A stretch of DNA of 64,000 bases from Hymenolepis diminuta (taxonomy: Eukaryota; Platyhelminthes; Cestoda; Cyclophyllidea; Hymenolepididae), in the NCBI GenBank assembly GCA_900708905.1, contig CAADRB010000040.1:675265-739264 (forward strand), in the 5' to 3' direction. Position 1 is the stretch's first letter; every line of letters begins with the position of its first letter. Positions 61,356-64,000 of this stretch are shown here, one piece after another. The notes under the pieces were generated by a model, which saw nothing but the letters and a program-made list of their open reading frames with translations, was not told where the DNA came from and ran no database searches. A program made the position numbers and the translations under genes.

Positions 61356-64000
61356 CACACTTGCGTTTAGAATTTTAATTGCAAACCTAATAATTATTTA
61401 AATTTTAAGTTATTTATGCAATTTGAAACTCACTGGATTTAGTCAAATTCATTTTGCCTTAGCTATAGTAATGGATATCAAAACTCATTCATCATTGTGG
61501 GATTTACAAAACTGTGTAATGTTTGTGACGTTGATATATCTTCGTGCAAATTAGTTCCTCTGCCCAAAATGATATCCTTTTATTAGGAGGAAATAAAATC
61601 AACTGATAAGACATTGGTATTCAGAGACCAAAATAGATTAATAAAAATAAAATTTTTCATTATCGTATAAGACAGAATATTATTTTTTTGTTTACAGTGA
61701 AGATGGTTAAATACAATTTTGTTGCGTCAGATTTTGTCTGCTTAAGATAATATTGCTTTACATTAACCATATGTTTTCCAGGAAAATACCTCTTTTGTCG
61801 TTTTGTTTACAGTTTATTCCATTTTCTGTCATCCATTGAGTTCGGCTGCGTCCACATTATCTTGTTGAGTTTTGCTTGCCTCATTAGTTCAACTCTTTTA
61901 CGACAGTCCGCACTTTGGTACGGAACCAACGGTATTTAACTTCCTGGTTTCGTTAGAAGTAACTTTCTTCTAATTTTGGTCTGCTATGGAGTCAAAATAT
62001 GCTGCTTAATAATTAAAACGAGGGCGGATACAGACTGCAAAATGATATGAATGGGACCAAGGAAACGAAAATTTTAATTAATGTTTTAACTGATGAATTT
62101 ACTGCATTGACATTAAATACGTACAATTGGAATATAAACACAGATTAATCTCTAAACCGTTATTGTTTACAAAAATAGACAACATGACGCTTTAATTTCC
62201 GCCTCTACAAGTGCGTAACCGAAAATCTTCAAATATATTCTCAGCAGGGTTTAACATGTAAAATGGTTTGCAACCGCTTGCATAAGTGAAATAAGTGGAA
62301 TGACGAAGATCATGTTACACATCTGAGTTGAATGCCAAAGAGTTGTTCAGAGAGGTTGAATAAGAAATTCAGATGAAAAAATCCTAAAAAATCCCGATTT
62401 TGCATTATCGAATAGCATCTTCAACTAAGTGATGCGCGTATCGTCGACTCTGACTCTGCATAGATGTGGGATGAGGGGGCACTGGTTGATCAGTCACCAC
62501 AAACCCTAAGACGATCTACCGGCTAACAGGCTCCCACTTGAAAGTGTATTAAAACAGATTATCTCTTGCATATAGATTGCAAACTTTACATTCATATATT
62601 CTGTTTGATTAATTGCAGTGAAAAATATTTTCCCATGATCCTGACCTAATACTAATGCAATAATCTAAGTTTCTATTGAAAAAATAAGGGTAACGAGTAG
62701 GAAAAAATGGTGCACATAGTGTGAAAGGAATGATCGACTGTGCTGAAGAATGCTGATCAAATATTGTGTTAAAGAATATGAGTTTCTCATTAAAGGCACT
62801 CTAGAGTGATTACTGGAATACTGTACCTCTTAACAGACTTAACATATCATTTCGAGTAAATCCCCCAGAGGGCTAAGTGTGTTTACTTTGTACAATGCTA
62901 ATTTGTACGCATCATTTGTTTCCCGAAAAGAAAAATATCGATTAAAATTAAATGCTTCTTCATCGATAAAGGGCAGATTTATTTCAAATAAAACGATCGG
63001 AGAAAGTAAATTTGAATTTAATTACTTGTATTAGGGAAATTTTCTTAATAAATTAAATATTTTCAAAAAACCAAAAAAGTACATTCAGGTTCTAAAATTG
63101 TTTCGCAGAATCTTTATGAAATCACTTATGCTGCAGAAGGCTTGTCACCTTTCCAATAAGTTCAAAGCATGAACCACGAAGTTCATTAAAGTTCATTTTG
63201 AGGTCATCAATGTCTCTCCCCGTCTTATAGCCGCACCTTCGCGTTTGCATAAATTTAAGTCATATGTTCATTCCAAAAATGACATTTTTATTTTATCTTC
63301 CTGAATTAACCATATTTAATTAATAATAAAGTTGATATATGGGTCGAACTGTTTAAAATTGTGATACCAAACACCTTTTCGATGGAATGGAAGATGAATT
63401 TTAGGTTGCAAATCTACAAAGAAATCTGTCTCTTCAGTTCTGAACATCAATTTCAAAATAATGTGAATTCTCGGTGCCACTGATACTTTACAAGTGAAAA
63501 TGAGATGAGAAGGCAGTGTTGAGATGCTCATCACAGACCTAAAGGCGGTTAAACATGTGAAATTTCTTTGTGCAATAAGCGGCTATTGCTATAAGAATTT
63601 TACGAGAAAGCAGCGATGTCACATAAAATCCTTTATTTCAAATTTGTAAGAAGCTAAACCTCAGTAATTGAAATATTCTAAAACAAGTGACCTGATGATT
63701 CTGAATTTCAGATTATCTAGGACTCCCTTAAACTATATTTTCACTTGATTTAATACATGGCATATCTTTCATGTACGAACGTGTTTATATTTTGTTTTAT
63801 CTGACAGAATCTTTCAATATTATTTCGCGCTGTCATAGGTAAAAGTAATTAAATTTAATATCTTTTGTGTAAAGATGAGAAATAGCGTATATTGCATAGA
63901 GAGCCGTTTCGTTTCAAATTAGGCTAATCAACTTTTGTTGTTAAAATTCTACCGCTTTTCACCCGTAATATTTCTGCAAAAAGGAAATTAAAATGAATGG

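Larger units (their letters stand above)
45850..64000. other. AT-rich interval, no gene recognised
   Basis: Contains the SINE-like candidates at 47.1, 51.7 and 61.3 kb, the GATA repeat at 48.0 kb and the GC-richer island at 49.2 kb. No exon 9 of the SMYD4-like gene and no other recognisable exon was found on either strand. Confidence 0.5.

Noticed and set aside
46000..64000. A missing exon 9 for the plus-strand gene copy
   Set aside because: I looked for NHSC and post-SET cysteine motifs on the plus strand to the end of the window and found none.
1..64000. CRISPR arrays, bacterial operons, riboswitches, functional tRNA or rRNA genes
   Set aside because: No regularly spaced direct repeats, no Shine-Dalgarno/operon organisation and no complete cloverleaf or rRNA sequence were seen. 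The spliced gene shows that the DNA is eukaryotic.

Overview
This is a eukaryotic (metazoan) nuclear window. It contains one spliced gene with short introns and standard GT..AG borders, surrounded by gene-poor DNA full of decayed repeats. The gene is a SMYD4-type SET/MYND lysine methyltransferase. I cannot fix the species. AT-rich intergenic DNA, 50-500 bp introns, Gypsy-type gag remnants, LINE remnants and tRNA-derived SINE-like pieces fit an invertebrate (flatworm or arthropod). No bacterial features, CRISPR arrays or operons are visible.

Layout. 1-11.6 kb: moderate-GC DNA with no intact gene, holding degraded retrotransposon pieces (a coiled-coil/gag-like tract at 3.8-4.2 kb, a dispersed repeat at 6.1-6.4 kb, a Gypsy gag remnant at 10.2-10.5 kb, a LINE reverse-transcriptase remnant at 10.9-11.2 kb) and short tandem repeats. 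11.8-16.5 kb, minus strand: the SMYD4-like gene. Eight of its nine proposed exons read well: TPR region, split SET domain, MYND zinc finger, SET core with an NHSC motif, and cysteine-rich post-SET. One proposed exon and the junctions around it are unresolved, because a 504-N assembly gap lies in intron 3. 17.0-18.2 kb: a GC-richer island with a second copy of the 6.1 kb repeat.

18.8-20.1 kb and 43.2-45.8 kb, plus strand: two partial copies of the same gene, inverted relative to the full gene. The first carries exon 3 and the sequence missing in the N gap. The second carries the same intron segment plus exons 4-8. I saw no mismatch in the first and one in the second over their cores, yet homology fades gradually at the edges. 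Both share a ~658 bp direct repeat flanking a 23 kb AT-rich interval. Exons 1-2 and the catalytic SET exon 9 are missing from the plus-strand set.

20-43 kb and 46-64 kb: AT-rich DNA with microsatellites, a few tRNA-like SINE candidates (about 47.1, 51.7 and 61.3 kb) and small GC-richer islands. I recognise no gene there.

The most interesting object is the split inverted duplication of the SMYD4-like gene. It is either a real structure shaped by gene conversion, able to make hairpin or antisense RNA, or an assembly artefact. The window contains evidence pointing both ways.
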